The notes under the pieces: generated by a model
Told to the model about the DNA's origin: nothing
Databases searched by the model: none
The model's input: only the letters and a program-made list of their open reading frames with translations
Shown: piece by piece, positions 52,415-61,424 of the stretch
Layout of the letters: each line of letters begins with the position of its first letter
Numbering within the stretch: position 1 is the stretch's first letter
Translations under genes and position numbers: made by a program
Assembly: GCA_963789215.1 (NCBI GenBank)
Contig: CAWBJY010000013.1
Span: 124,001 to 188,000 of the forward strand
Reading direction: 5' to 3'
Source of the DNA: Phormidesmis sp963789215
GTDB lineage: Bacteria; Cyanobacteriota; Cyanobacteriia; Phormidesmidales; Phormidesmidaceae
Length of the DNA stretch: 64,000 bases

Positions 52415-54058
52415 AAAATACTCCGACACCCAAGACCCATGAAGCCCATGCGCCAAGTGATGGGTAAACCACAAGCGACAGATAGGGCCTGCCGCAATAT
52501 CAGCGGCGTCTAAAACGGCCAAGCAAGAACGCGCCTGCTGATGGTCATACATCAATCCCAACAGCCAGCCGCTATCTTCTGCTTCGACTTCAGGGTTAGG
52601 GACAAACACCGGCTCTTCCGCAAAGCACTGCGCGTGTCCCATCCAAATTGTCTTTTCCTGAGTATAGGTATCCAGCTTTAGATAGCCGACCGGCGGAGAA
52701 GACTCTCCTATGCGGTTGCAATAAGGCATATAAAGGTAGCGAACCGGCAAGCTCTCTCGGTTTGGATTCGTATGCGGATGCGAAATACAACAATCCTCCA
52801 TGCCCGGTGCAATGTGATGAGAGGCCGTTCTCTGAGTGGGATCTACGATTGTTTGCCAGAGAAAAGTGGGCGCGATCGCATCAAAGTCCGGCGCATACCC
52901 ACCCCAGCTCGTCAAAAATCCCCCTTCCGTAGCAGGCCACCCCGAGCTATAAACCACCACACAGCCATCTTCTCGCTCGTATGCACAGGCTTGATGAATC
53001 GAAAACCACTGAGACGTTTCTAGCACCAAAGGCGGCTCATTCGACTTTTCGCCATCAGGTCGAGGAATTAGATGCACTTTAGTAGGCTTAGCCATAAGTT
53101 TTAGGCAATCGGCAGGCGATTTTATACCCAACAGAAAAGGCGTAACATCAAAGCGCAGCGCATTCTCAAAAAACACATAGTAGTTTTGAGTTAAGGCAAA
53201 ATCGTGAGGATTTACCGCCGCCCCCGGCATCTGATACGAACGCTGGCTCACCAAAGTCCAGCGATTATCGTACTCGCACAGCTCAATCAAAAGCGTATTC
53301 GGCTTACTCGCGTTTGCCTGCATTCCCCATGTCCAGCTCACCAAACGATTGCGCAGCTCGTCCACATGTGGGTGGGCCGTCATCGCCTGCTGACCGCGAC
53401 TGCGGCGCTTCAAACCGTCTAAACGAGAAGCGGGCAAAGGAGACTCGCTCAAATTTCCGTCTAAGTCCTCCATTCCCAAAGTTTCCAAAGTCTGCGGATC
53501 TATCCGATAGGGAAATCCTGCTTCGTAAAGCGCCAGCAGCTTGCCACCCCAGGGAACAACATGCGTATTCGCCGGATTCTTTAGGTAAAGCTCTAGCAAA
53601 CTCGCCAGCGGCCCACCGGCCTTTGCATTGCCAAACGTCGTTCGAAACTGAAAGCCATCCGCCGCCGCTTCCTGCTCATGTTCCGCCGTTCGGACAAACC
53701 GGGAGCTAAAGTAAGCTTTGCCATCGGGCGCAATCGCAATCTTCGCCAAATACCCGTCCCCATCCAAATAATGAGCCACCCGCTGCTGCCCGCGCTCAAA
53801 CCGTCCTGGCCCATTGCGAAACAAAGTCGATCCCTTAAGCCCGTTAGGAATAGACCCTTCAATCTCGGTAATTTCGTAATCAAACTCCTGTAGCTGAGAG
53901 CGAAATGCACCCGCCCAAGCGTCTTTCTGAGCTTGCTTAAAAGCGACACCTTCATCGCATTTCCCCCAGGCCACGCGGTCAGGCGAGCTAGGCTGTTTTG
54001 GAGGAGTAGAATCAAGAGAAGTAGCACCAGGAGAAGTGGCGTCGAAAGAAACGGTCAT
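52403..54058 (-). CDS. Carotenoid oxygenase family protein
   Basis: Non-haem iron dioxygenase cleaving a carotenoid or apocarotenoid double bond. The four His ligands are expected in AHPHVDELRN, NPHDFALTQNYYVFF, WFSIHQACAYE and the C-terminal LAHGLHGSWV; the seven-bladed propeller pattern (GSTLFRNGPGRFERG, AHYLDGDGYLAKIAI, ANTHVVPWGGKLLAL) is clear. 551 residues, the normal size. The N-terminus contains a degenerate 15-bp triplication (54006-54050). ATG start. Divergent from a small membrane protein gene. Confidence 0.92.
   Translation of the reverse strand: MTVSFDATSPGATSLDSTPPKQPSSPDRVAWGKCDEGVAFKQAQKDAWAGAFRSQLQEFDYEITEIEGSIPNGLKGSTLFRNGPGRFERGQQRVAHYLDGDGYLAKIAIAPDGKAYFSSRFVRTAEHEQEAAADGFQFRTTFGNAKAGGPLASLLELYLKNPANTHVVPWGGKLLALYEAGFPYRIDPQTLETLGMEDLDGNLSESPLPASRLDGLKRRSRGQQAMTAHPHVDELRNRLVSWTWGMQANASKPNTLLIELCEYDNRWTLVSQRSYQMPGAAVNPHDFALTQNYYVFFENALRFDVTPFLLGIKSPADCLKLMAKPTKVHLIPRPDGEKSNEPPLVLETSQWFSIHQACAYEREDGCVVVYSSGWPATEGGFLTSWGGYAPDFDAIAPTFLWQTIVDPTQRTASHHIAPGMEDCCISHPHTNPNRESLPVRYLYMPYCNRIGESSPPVGYLKLDTYTQEKTIWMGHAQCFAEEPVFVPNPEVEAEDSGWLLGLMYDHQQARSCLAVLDAADIAAGPICRLWFTHHLAHGLHGSWVSEYFGPR
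54006..54050 (-). repeat. Degenerate 15-bp triple repeat at the oxygenase N-terminus
   Basis: GTAGAATCAAGAGAA, GTAGCACCAGGAGAA and GTGGCGTCGAAAGAA, encoding related pentapeptides (FDATS, PGATS, LDSTP) just inside the start codon. Confidence 0.6.
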
Positions 54059-54145
54059 AGTGTAGAGAGAGATAATACAGAAAGAGTAGAATCGACAGCT
54101 TTTGATTTAGCATAGCGAAGAAACCCTTTTGTAAAACGCTTAGCC

Positions 54146-54517
54146 ATGCCAGACGCAAAAACTAGCAAACAAGTGAAAATTGTCTCAACAGGGCTCATAT
54201 TCGGCGCTGTCGTTCTTCAAATATGGCAGCTAATCCTCCCACTGCCTCTATTTCTTCAGCCGATTGCGGCCTTCACTCAAATAGTGCTTATCATTCACGC
54301 AGTTGAAGGCATCATCGCAGCTTTCCTCATCGGCCTGTACAGAATGCGCATAAGAGATACGTCAATCTCTCAGGCCAGTTCTCTATTAATTGACCATCTT
54401 CCAGAAAATACGCCGCTAGCAATCATCAAAGCCGGTCTGTACACGTTTTTTGTAGGAACGATCGGACTCTCAGAAGTTGTTAAATCGACCAAAAAGAATG
54501 CGGAGCAACCCTCTTGA
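54146..54517 (+). CDS. Small membrane protein, 123 residues, unknown
   Basis: Begins MPDAKTSKQVKIVSTG and has two to three hydrophobic segments: LIFGAVVLQIWQLILPLPLFL, AFTQIVLIIHAVEGIIAAFLIG and AIIKAGLYTFFVGTIGLSEVV, with a charged C-terminus. Likely an integral membrane protein. I do not recognise its family. ATG start, no strong ribosome site. Confidence 0.7.
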   Translation: MPDAKTSKQVKIVSTGLIFGAVVLQIWQLILPLPLFLQPIAAFTQIVLIIHAVEGIIAAFLIGLYRMRIRDTSISQASSLLIDHLPENTPLAIIKAGLYTFFVGTIGLSEVVKSTKKNAEQPS

Positions 54518-54598
54518 TCACGCAGTAGATTTGAAGCGCACATAGATAAGTTGCCCAATCACCGGCAGACCAGCCGACCCTTTATGCATCGCCACCTA

Positions 54599-56047
54599 TC
54601 AGATGTTCCCCAGCACCATACCCATTCGAGCCGGAATCTCTAGCATGGCCGTGCGATCGCCCAGCCAATCCACTTTCCCCTCACCGTACAAAACGGTGCC
54701 GCTCTCCATCGCCATATCAGCTAAGCGCACCTGAATCGCCGTATCTCCCGCATTTATGGCCACAATCACCATCTGCGAATCCAGCGTTCTAGCAAATACA
54801 TAGCACTTGCCCTCAGCCGCTAGCGTCTGATAGTCTCCTGTTCGCAAAGCAGGCTGAGCGTGCCGCAGGGCAATTAGCGCTTTGTGCATCTCCAACAGAT
54901 CGGTGTTCCAGTCTTTTTCATCTGGAAACGTCCGCCGACAGTCCGGATCTAACTTTCCAGGCAAACCAACCTCATCGCCATAGTAAAGGCTTGGCGCACC
55001 TGGGAACGTAAACAACAATAATGTCGCTAGCTGGATACTCGAAATATCTTCGCCCACCACGCTAAACATTCTGGCAATATCGTGGCTAGACAACAGATTT
55101 AGCTGAGTCTGCTGGATCTCCCAGGGATAGAGTGCCAGCAGCGCATCAATCTTCTCGGCGTAGCCCTTAGCATCTAACGCCGGATAAGGATGATAGCCCA
55201 CGCTTTCTACCAGCGGCATCACCACCTTGTCTTGCGCCGTAAACGCGATCGCAGGCCCCGTAAACAGATAGTTCATTACTCCGTCAAACTGCGTACCGTC
55301 TAGCCACTCACGCGCGTCGTCCCAGACCTCACCCACGATGTAAGCTTCGGGGTTGATGGCTTTAATGCGATCGCGAAACTCCGCCCAAAATCCATCCACC
55401 TTAATCTCAAACGGCACATCCAGCCGCCAGCCATCGATTCCCTGCTCAATCCAATACTCACCCACGCGCATAATAAACTCTCTCGCCTGCGCGTTGTGGT
55501 GATTAAACTCCGGCAGCGCCCGGTTATTCCACCAGCCCTTGTAGTTTGCAGGCTTATCGCCATCGTAGGCAGACAGCGGCCAGCCCTCAATTTTAAACCA
55601 ATCTAGCCAGGGAGAATGTGGCCCGTTCTCCAAAATATCGTTAAAGTAGTGAAAACCTCGGCTCGCATGATTAAACACGCCATCTAGAACAACTTTCATC
55701 TCGCGCTCGTGAGCCGCTTCTAGCAAATCAAAAAAAGCGGCATCACCGCCCAGCAGCGGATCAACCTCATAATAATCGTGAGTATGATAGCGATGATTAC
55801 TCGCCGAGCGAAAGATAGGCGTGAAGTAAACAGCGTTAATCCCCAGCGACTGAATGTAATCCAATCGCTCCGTCACGCCCCACAAATCGCCCCCTTTGTA
55901 TCCTTCAGGCGTAGGCGGACTATCCCAAGACTCTACGGGCACCTGCATTTCAGGCGGCAGATCAGTGCGCGTCGTCCGGGCAAATCGATCGGGAAAGATT
56001 TGGTAAAAAACAGCGTGCTTAACCCAATCAGGCGTATGAATAGTCAT
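54599..56047 (-). CDS. Glycoside hydrolase family 13 alpha-amylase / neopullulanase-like enzyme
   Basis: Acts on maltodextrins or related alpha-glucans. Starts MTIHTPDWVKHAVFYQIFPDRF, then LDGVFNHASRGFHYFNDIL, the nucleophile Asp in DGWRLDVPFEIK, acid/base Glu in YIVGEVWDDAREWL and the transition-state Asp in LLSSHDIARMFSV. About 482 residues. The N-terminal domain seen in true neopullulanases is absent, so activity may be alpha-amylase or cyclomaltodextrinase-like. Complements glgX at 6943 in glycogen use. ATG start. Confidence 0.9.
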   Translation of the reverse strand: MTIHTPDWVKHAVFYQIFPDRFARTTRTDLPPEMQVPVESWDSPPTPEGYKGGDLWGVTERLDYIQSLGINAVYFTPIFRSASNHRYHTHDYYEVDPLLGGDAAFFDLLEAAHEREMKVVLDGVFNHASRGFHYFNDILENGPHSPWLDWFKIEGWPLSAYDGDKPANYKGWWNNRALPEFNHHNAQAREFIMRVGEYWIEQGIDGWRLDVPFEIKVDGFWAEFRDRIKAINPEAYIVGEVWDDAREWLDGTQFDGVMNYLFTGPAIAFTAQDKVVMPLVESVGYHPYPALDAKGYAEKIDALLALYPWEIQQTQLNLLSSHDIARMFSVVGEDISSIQLATLLLFTFPGAPSLYYGDEVGLPGKLDPDCRRTFPDEKDWNTDLLEMHKALIALRHAQPALRTGDYQTLAAEGKCYVFARTLDSQMVIVAINAGDTAIQVRLADMAMESGTVLYGEGKVDWLGDRTAMLEIPARMGMVLGNI

Positions 56048-56179
56048 AGAAATAGTCTTAGAGAAGAAGTTACTAGCTAGGCGTTAAAGTATTTTTGTCA
56101 AAATTGTCAGATATTATGATTGTCAAATATTAAAGTTGTTTTATCTTTGAGTTTTATTTGAGTCTGCGTATGTTTAAAT

Positions 56180-57013
56180 CTACGTTTGAGCAAAACTATG
56201 AGAGATTAGCCAGTCGCGAATATCCACGTTCACCCGCTCAGGGATCTCCCAAGGGAACAAATGCGCCGTATCAGGGTAGCAATGCACTTCGCAATTGGGT
56301 AAGGCCCTAGCGGTTTCTAAGCTGGCCGCTGCGGTGATGTGGCGATCGCACTCTCCACACAGCATCAAACTCGGTATCTCTAGCGCTTTTACATCCATCA
56401 CCCGGTTGTAGCCCGCGCGAATCGCCGTAAACAAAGCCGACTCCGCATAACGACTCGTTTGTAGATAGGCCGGAGCGCCCCGCTTTGCCAAATAGCGATA
56501 GGCATCGGGCGTGTGCTGACGAATCAGATGGCGAAAAAGGGACTGTTTTCCAAGGGCGATCGCAGGCCCAAACCCAGGCAGCACCCAGTTCATCGCCCCG
56601 GCTACCCCCGTTAGCACATTGTCCTTTAGCGTAATCGGCGGATGAGACCCCACAGGCCGCGCCGCCGTACCCACTAGCATCAAACCACGCACGACCTTAG
56701 GCCGTCGCAAAGCTAGCTCCATCGCCAAAATCCCACCCAAAGACCAGCCCAGCACCAGACAATTTTCAATCTGATACCGGTTCAGCAGCTCATCCAAATC
56801 GTCTAGATGGCTCGTCATTGAAAACGGGTAAGACGTGCGGCTTTGCCCATAGCCCCGCAGATCCGGCGCATAGGTTCTAAATCCCATTGCCGTCAGTGGC
56901 CCGGTAAACACGTCCATCGCTGCCCCACTGCCCGGATGCCCATGCAAGCACAGCACCGGCAAAGCGCTCAATGGCCCATCAGACGGCCCGTCAACCTGAG
57001 TAAACAGCCGCAT
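56180..57013 (-). CDS. Alpha/beta hydrolase
   Basis: Predicted serine hydrolase of 277 residues: oxyanion CLHGHPGSGAAMDVF, GYGQSRTSYPFSM, nucleophile elbow VLGWSLGGILAMELALR, the acid in MLCGECDRHITAAAS and the base in YPDTAHLFPWEIPE. Substrate unknown. Its ATG overlaps the TAA of msrB by one base (TAATG), so it is translated directly after msrB. Confidence 0.85.
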   Translation of the reverse strand: MRLFTQVDGPSDGPLSALPVLCLHGHPGSGAAMDVFTGPLTAMGFRTYAPDLRGYGQSRTSYPFSMTSHLDDLDELLNRYQIENCLVLGWSLGGILAMELALRRPKVVRGLMLVGTAARPVGSHPPITLKDNVLTGVAGAMNWVLPGFGPAIALGKQSLFRHLIRQHTPDAYRYLAKRGAPAYLQTSRYAESALFTAIRAGYNRVMDVKALEIPSLMLCGECDRHITAAASLETARALPNCEVHCYPDTAHLFPWEIPERVNVDIRDWLISHSFAQT

Positions 57014-57483
57014 TAGCTAGTCGCTGTCGCTGCTTCATTCTGGCTGTTGTCATTCTGGCTGTTATCAACCTTGCCATCGCCGTTCACATCTGCAGGCTCA
57101 AAAGACAGCGCCACGCCGTTCATGCAATAGCGCTTACCCGTCGGCTTTGGCCCATCGTTAAACACATGGCCCAAATGAGCATCGCACACCGCGCACACCG
57201 TTTCCGTGCGAACCATAAAGTGGCTAAAGTCCCGCTTATCCTTCACGTTCTCAGACTTGCTTGGCGCATAAAAACTCGGCCAGCCTGTCCCCGAATCAAA
57301 CTTAGTTTCAGACGTAAACAGCTCAGAACCGCAGCACACGCAGCTATACACGCCCTCCGTCTTATTCTTATTCAGCTCGCTCGTAAACGCCCGCTCAGTA
57401 CCCGCCTTGCGAGCCACCTTAAACGCCTCTTCGCTGAGCTGCTCTTTCCACTGCTCTTCTGTTTTTTCAACCTTATTAACCAT
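57013..57483 (-). CDS. msrB: Peptide-methionine (R)-S-oxide reductase with calcium-loop-like tail
   Basis: Repairs methionine-R-sulfoxide. Zinc-binding CVCCGSELF and CAVCDAHLGHVFNDG, substrate segment TGWPSFYAPSKSENV, and catalytic Cys in GKRYCMNGVALSFEPA are complete. The family normally ends here; this protein adds about 25 residues, DVNGDGKVDNSQNDNSQNEA, where DVNGDGKVD fits a dockerin/EF-hand-type calcium loop and the rest is a 15-bp duplication (57036-57065). 156 residues, ATG start. Translationally linked to the following hydrolase gene. Confidence 0.93.
   Translation of the reverse strand: MVNKVEKTEEQWKEQLSEEAFKVARKAGTERAFTSELNKNKTEGVYSCVCCGSELFTSETKFDSGTGWPSFYAPSKSENVKDKRDFSHFMVRTETVCAVCDAHLGHVFNDGPKPTGKRYCMNGVALSFEPADVNGDGKVDNSQNDNSQNEAATATS
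57036..57065 (-). repeat. 15-bp tandem duplication in the MsrB tail
   Basis: CATTCTGGCTGTTGT and CATTCTGGCTGTTAT, one mismatch, encoding DNSQN twice near the MsrB C-terminus. Confidence 0.9.
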
Positions 57484-57545
57484 TTATAAAAGTTAACTCC
57501 TGGGTTACTACTTACCCAGATCGTAGCGTATTCGAGCCAGACGTA

Positions 57546-57573
57546 CTATCTGTCTAAAGCTATCTGTCTAAAG
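57546..57573. repeat. Perfect 14-bp tandem duplication upstream of msrB
   Basis: CTATCTGTCTAAAG twice, identical, 62 bp upstream of the msrB start. Confidence 0.9.
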
Positions 57574-57735
57574 CTTTACTCATAGGCCGCTTCACCATAA
57601 GTCAATACCCGCTCGGCAAGTATATTTTATCTATAAGCATAAAGGAAAGACCCGTAATATCGCGGATACAAGCCGATATGATGGGTTGAGCAAGCACTAC
57701 CTTTTTCGAGCAGTTGCCAAACAACTGTATAAGAG

Positions 57736-59145
57736 ATGTCTCAACCCAGCGTCGCTAGCCGCGAGATTACAGACCGCAGCATCCCCCTCAACGCCACTAG
57801 CCGCAGCGCTAAAATAGACAGCCCTTTTACTCACTTCGAGGTTCTGTTTTCTATTTACGCCATTCTCTTTTATACAGAGCTTTGGTGGGCATTTACCAGC
57901 ACATTAGGCCCCGTCATTCTGATCATTCGATACTCTATTTTGGGCATCTCGATGATCTTGCTCTCCTTTAGAGCAAAGACACTCGTTCGGATATTACCCA
58001 AAGGGAAATGGCTTTGGATTTACTGCCTAGTATGTATCCTTTCTGCGGCCTGGTCTATTGATTTTGGGCTAACCTCTCTGGGCGTTCTGCAAGTACTTTT
58101 GCAAGTCTCCATCTTTGGGCTATATTTTGTCTCCCGGTTCAATCCCAAGCATCAGCTATACATACTAGGCAGTGCGCTAGCTATTACCATCCTCGTAAAC
58201 CTGTTCTATGTGTTTGCCCTTCCCTCTATTGGCATTCACACAGACGAAAAATTCAAGGGCGCTTGGAAGGGATTTTACGCTAACAAAAACGCGTTTTCTG
58301 GCATGATGCTTTGGTCGCTAGCAGTCTTCTATCTGCTCAGCTTTAGAGACAGCAATCGCCTCACGACCAAGCTAGCGCGTATAGGACTCTTCGTTTCTCC
58401 TATTCTTGTTATTCTATCCACGTCCAAAACGGCGCTAGTTCTCTTTATTCTGCTTGTTATTAGCCTCACTATTTGGAGCAAATATCTCTGGAAAGGCCGC
58501 AAAACCATTCTCGCTATTGACCTCGCTCTATTTTCCACCATCATTATTGTTGGCGGCATCATCACCGAGTGGGTCGCCCTCGTAACGGGGCTAGGCAAAG
58601 ATCCCACCATATCGGGGAGAACCGTTATCTGGGCAGGTGCGATCGCTCAAATTCATCTAAGGCCCCTTCTAGGCTACGGGTTCTTCGCCTTCTGGACGCC
58701 CGACAATCCTGCTGCTCGCCACATCGGCGACGCCCTCTTTCCCGGCTTCTACACCTTTCACGCTCACAACGGATTCTTAGATATTCTGCTCAACGTTGGC
58801 TATTTGGGCTTAGCCATCTTCATGATAGGGTTCATTTCTACCTGGGTGCTGGCGCTAAAGTACGCCTACAAGCCCCAATCACCAGGAGACGCTTGGCCGC
58901 TTGCCGTCATGGTAATCGTGACCTTGTATAACACCACAGAGAGTACGCTAATTACAGATAATATCAACTGGCTGTTCTACGTTATGGCCTATTTATCCGT
59001 AAGGATATGGCCGCGCCAGCAAGGCCCGGTGAAAGGGCTAGAAAATACCCATGAAAAGGCCCATGAAAAAGCCCATAAAACTGAAGCTCCCGAACCCGCT
59101 ACACCTGTTTTGATTCCCAGTACCGCCGCTGATAGCTCTTGCTAA
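57736..59145 (+). CDS. O-antigen ligase / polysaccharide polymerase-like membrane protein
   Basis: Polytopic membrane protein with about ten helices and the Wzy_C/RfaL region: GRTVIWAGAIAQIHLRPLLG, then a periplasmic loop with GYGFFAFWTPDNPAARH and HAHNGFLDILLNVGYLGLAIF. Family members polymerise or attach polysaccharide chains; no sugar genes lie nearby to specify the substrate. 469 residues. The C-terminal cytoplasmic tail after about residue 435 is made by a 12-bp repeat (THEKAHEKAHKTEA) and overlaps the convergent kinase gene by 47 bp. ATG with TAAGAG upstream. Confidence 0.85.
   Translation: MSQPSVASREITDRSIPLNATSRSAKIDSPFTHFEVLFSIYAILFYTELWWAFTSTLGPVILIIRYSILGISMILLSFRAKTLVRILPKGKWLWIYCLVCILSAAWSIDFGLTSLGVLQVLLQVSIFGLYFVSRFNPKHQLYILGSALAITILVNLFYVFALPSIGIHTDEKFKGAWKGFYANKNAFSGMMLWSLAVFYLLSFRDSNRLTTKLARIGLFVSPILVILSTSKTALVLFILLVISLTIWSKYLWKGRKTILAIDLALFSTIIIVGGIITEWVALVTGLGKDPTISGRTVIWAGAIAQIHLRPLLGYGFFAFWTPDNPAARHIGDALFPGFYTFHAHNGFLDILLNVGYLGLAIFMIGFISTWVLALKYAYKPQSPGDAWPLAVMVIVTLYNTTESTLITDNINWLFYVMAYLSVRIWPRQQGPVKGLENTHEKAHEKAHKTEAPEPATPVLIPSTAADSSC
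59048..59083 (+). repeat. 12-bp tandem repeat in the ligase-like tail
   Basis: CCCATGAAAAGG, CCCATGAAAAAG and CCCATAAAACTG head to tail, encoding the HEKA units of the C-terminal tail. Confidence 0.85.
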
Positions 59146-61303
59146 TTCGAGCGCCCGCTGCCGAGAGGAAAAAGGCACTTACCGGAGCCACCACTGGCAC
59201 CCAGCCTCCTAGGGCGAAGCACACCGCGCTCACCACCACTACTGTTACTAATCCACCTACGCCAAACGCGATAAGAACCAATCCGCGCTGCGTCAGCACC
59301 ATCAGCCCACTGCCCGTGCCCGTCAGCAGTACAATCCAGCCAATTTCTGCCCAGTCGGCCCAAGCCCAGGGCAAGGTCTCACCGTCTAGCACAGCCGATA
59401 AAATCTGGCTCGCAACCTGCGCATGTAGCACAACTCCCGGCGTCTGAGTCATATCACCGCGATTAAAGGGCGTCGAAAATAGATCTTGACTGCTCCGATC
59501 AACTGAGCCAATTAAAACAATCTTGTCTTTGACCAGCGCAGGATCGAATTTATTGTTCATCACGTCCGAAAAGCTCACCCGCGCCGCCAAATCTTGAAGC
59601 GAGCGGTAACGTATAAACATCTGATAGCCGCCGTTATCGACGTGCTGGTAGCCGCCAAAAGAAGCAGACAGCCGCTCAAAACGAGTGTTTCCCAAAGTCA
59701 AAGTCGTATCGTCCGCAGACTCAATGCCTTCGTACTGCTCCAGGTAGCGCATCGCTAGCTCAGTGCCCAAAGAATAAATGGCCTCTTCGCTATAATGGCT
59801 AGTCGGCTCGTTCTGGCGCTCTCCAGCGGTGCTCTTTAAATTTACGCTTTGCAAAATAGCCGCATCGGCATAGTCTGCTAGCAAAGCACGACGCACTCGC
59901 AAATCTGAATCTTGCAAGATATTGCTAAAGCTAACCTGACTAAAGTCAACGTTAGGCGGTGGCAGAATCGAGTTGTCTTCATCCGGATCGCTTAGCCTGG
60001 CCACTGTCACCACATTGGCAGATTGCAGGCTTTTTGCAAGCTGTTCGGTGCCAGGAAGCTGAGGCGAATTACGTAGCAAATCTAACCCAATACTCGCCGG
60101 TTGGTGCTGCTGAATGGTTTCGATCACCTTCGCTAGCATTTCGTCAGAAGGCGCTGCCTGCCCGAGCGATCGCACATCTTGCTCGGTAATCTCCACCAGC
60201 AGCAAACGCGGATCGATCGTATCCTTTGCCCCCACCCCTACCCAGGCGTCGTACACCACTAGCTCTGCCGGGCCAAACGCTCCCACCTGCCGCAGTCCCA
60301 GTACCAGCGCACTCGTCAGCAGCGTAGAAATAGCCACCGTTAGTCCTTTAGCTCGCCGCCCCATCCGCCATCGCAGCAGAGAAGAACGGCCCTCAACCCC
60401 TAGGCGATCGTGCGGTATCGACGTTTCCACATAGGTATCTGCCTCCGCCATTTCCGCTGGCAGCGCGTCTAAGCGAGCCAGATCTTGCTGCACCGCCGCT
60501 ACGCTATCGTAGCGCTGATAGATATAGTGCCGGGTCATCTTATTCAACAAGATAATTAAGCCCGGACTCGCCTCCGCGCAGCCTTCCCAACAAGCTTCCA
60601 ACCGATTCTGGTCTTCTGGCAAATCTACTGGAGATGTGCCCGTTAGCGCCTGAATGACGGTCATACCTAGCGCAAAAATATCGCTGCTGTAGCGCGGCTT
60701 TCCCGACAGCTGCTCGCTTGGCGTATAGCCCTGTGTCCCAATCCCAATCGTCAGCGCCGTCTGCTCGCCGGTAATAAGCCGCGTCCGAATCTCTTTGACT
60801 GCGCCAAAATCAATCAGCACAATTTCGCCAGTATCTCGACGGCGAATCAAATTATCCGGCTTGAGATCTCGATGAATAACATGGTTGTCGTGAATAAAGC
60901 TAAGAACGGGTAAAACGCTCTCTAGCAGTGCGATCGCCTTCTCCTCATCAAACGGTCCAATCTGCGCAATCTCATCTTCTAAAGAAAGACCATCGACAAA
61001 TTCTTGAACCAGATAAAACTCATTGTCTTCTTCAAAAGAATCCAGCAGTCTAGGAATCTGCGGGTGCGACCCCAGCCGCTTCAGCGTGCTCACCTCTGTC
61101 TCGAACAGCCGCCGAGCCACCGACAAAAAGCTCTGATCCTGGCTCGCTGGCTTTAGCTGCTTTACTACACAGTAGGTGGGTATAGCAGTCTGATCCGCTG
61201 GCAGCTCGCCAAGCGTATCCACCGCTAAATACGTCTGGCCAAACCCACCGGCTCCCAATATTTGCGTTAACTCGTAGCGCCCAGCGAGCTTTTGTCCCAG
61301 CAT
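59099..61303 (-). CDS. Serine/threonine protein kinase with CHASE2 sensor
   Basis: 734 residues. Kinase domain: ILGAGGFGQTYLAVD, HRDLKPDNLIRRRDTG, DFGAVKEIRTRLITGE and TIGIGTQGYTPSEQLSGKPRYSSDI. A membrane helix near residue 318-338 (LTVAISTLLTSALVLG) leads to an extracytoplasmic CHASE2 domain (VYDAWVGVGAKDTIDPRLLLVEI through about residue 600) and three C-terminal helices ending GARISKSYQRRYWESKQV. Likely senses an external cue and phosphorylates cytosolic targets. ATG start. The 3' end overlaps the convergent ligase-like gene. Confidence 0.92.
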   Translation of the reverse strand: MLGQKLAGRYELTQILGAGGFGQTYLAVDTLGELPADQTAIPTYCVVKQLKPASQDQSFLSVARRLFETEVSTLKRLGSHPQIPRLLDSFEEDNEFYLVQEFVDGLSLEDEIAQIGPFDEEKAIALLESVLPVLSFIHDNHVIHRDLKPDNLIRRRDTGEIVLIDFGAVKEIRTRLITGEQTALTIGIGTQGYTPSEQLSGKPRYSSDIFALGMTVIQALTGTSPVDLPEDQNRLEACWEGCAEASPGLIILLNKMTRHYIYQRYDSVAAVQQDLARLDALPAEMAEADTYVETSIPHDRLGVEGRSSLLRWRMGRRAKGLTVAISTLLTSALVLGLRQVGAFGPAELVVYDAWVGVGAKDTIDPRLLLVEITEQDVRSLGQAAPSDEMLAKVIETIQQHQPASIGLDLLRNSPQLPGTEQLAKSLQSANVVTVARLSDPDEDNSILPPPNVDFSQVSFSNILQDSDLRVRRALLADYADAAILQSVNLKSTAGERQNEPTSHYSEEAIYSLGTELAMRYLEQYEGIESADDTTLTLGNTRFERLSASFGGYQHVDNGGYQMFIRYRSLQDLAARVSFSDVMNNKFDPALVKDKIVLIGSVDRSSQDLFSTPFNRGDMTQTPGVVLHAQVASQILSAVLDGETLPWAWADWAEIGWIVLLTGTGSGLMVLTQRGLVLIAFGVGGLVTVVVVSAVCFALGGWVPVVAPVSAFFLSAAGARISKSYQRRYWESKQV

Positions 61304-61424
61304 ATGTTCTCAGATCACCCTGGCCACATTTTACCCAAATGCGATCAGCGCCGAGGCTTGGCTGTTTCAATTCACCGGGCGTTTTAATCTGGCGTTAGTC
61401 AACTCGCCCATCCACAGGCGATCG

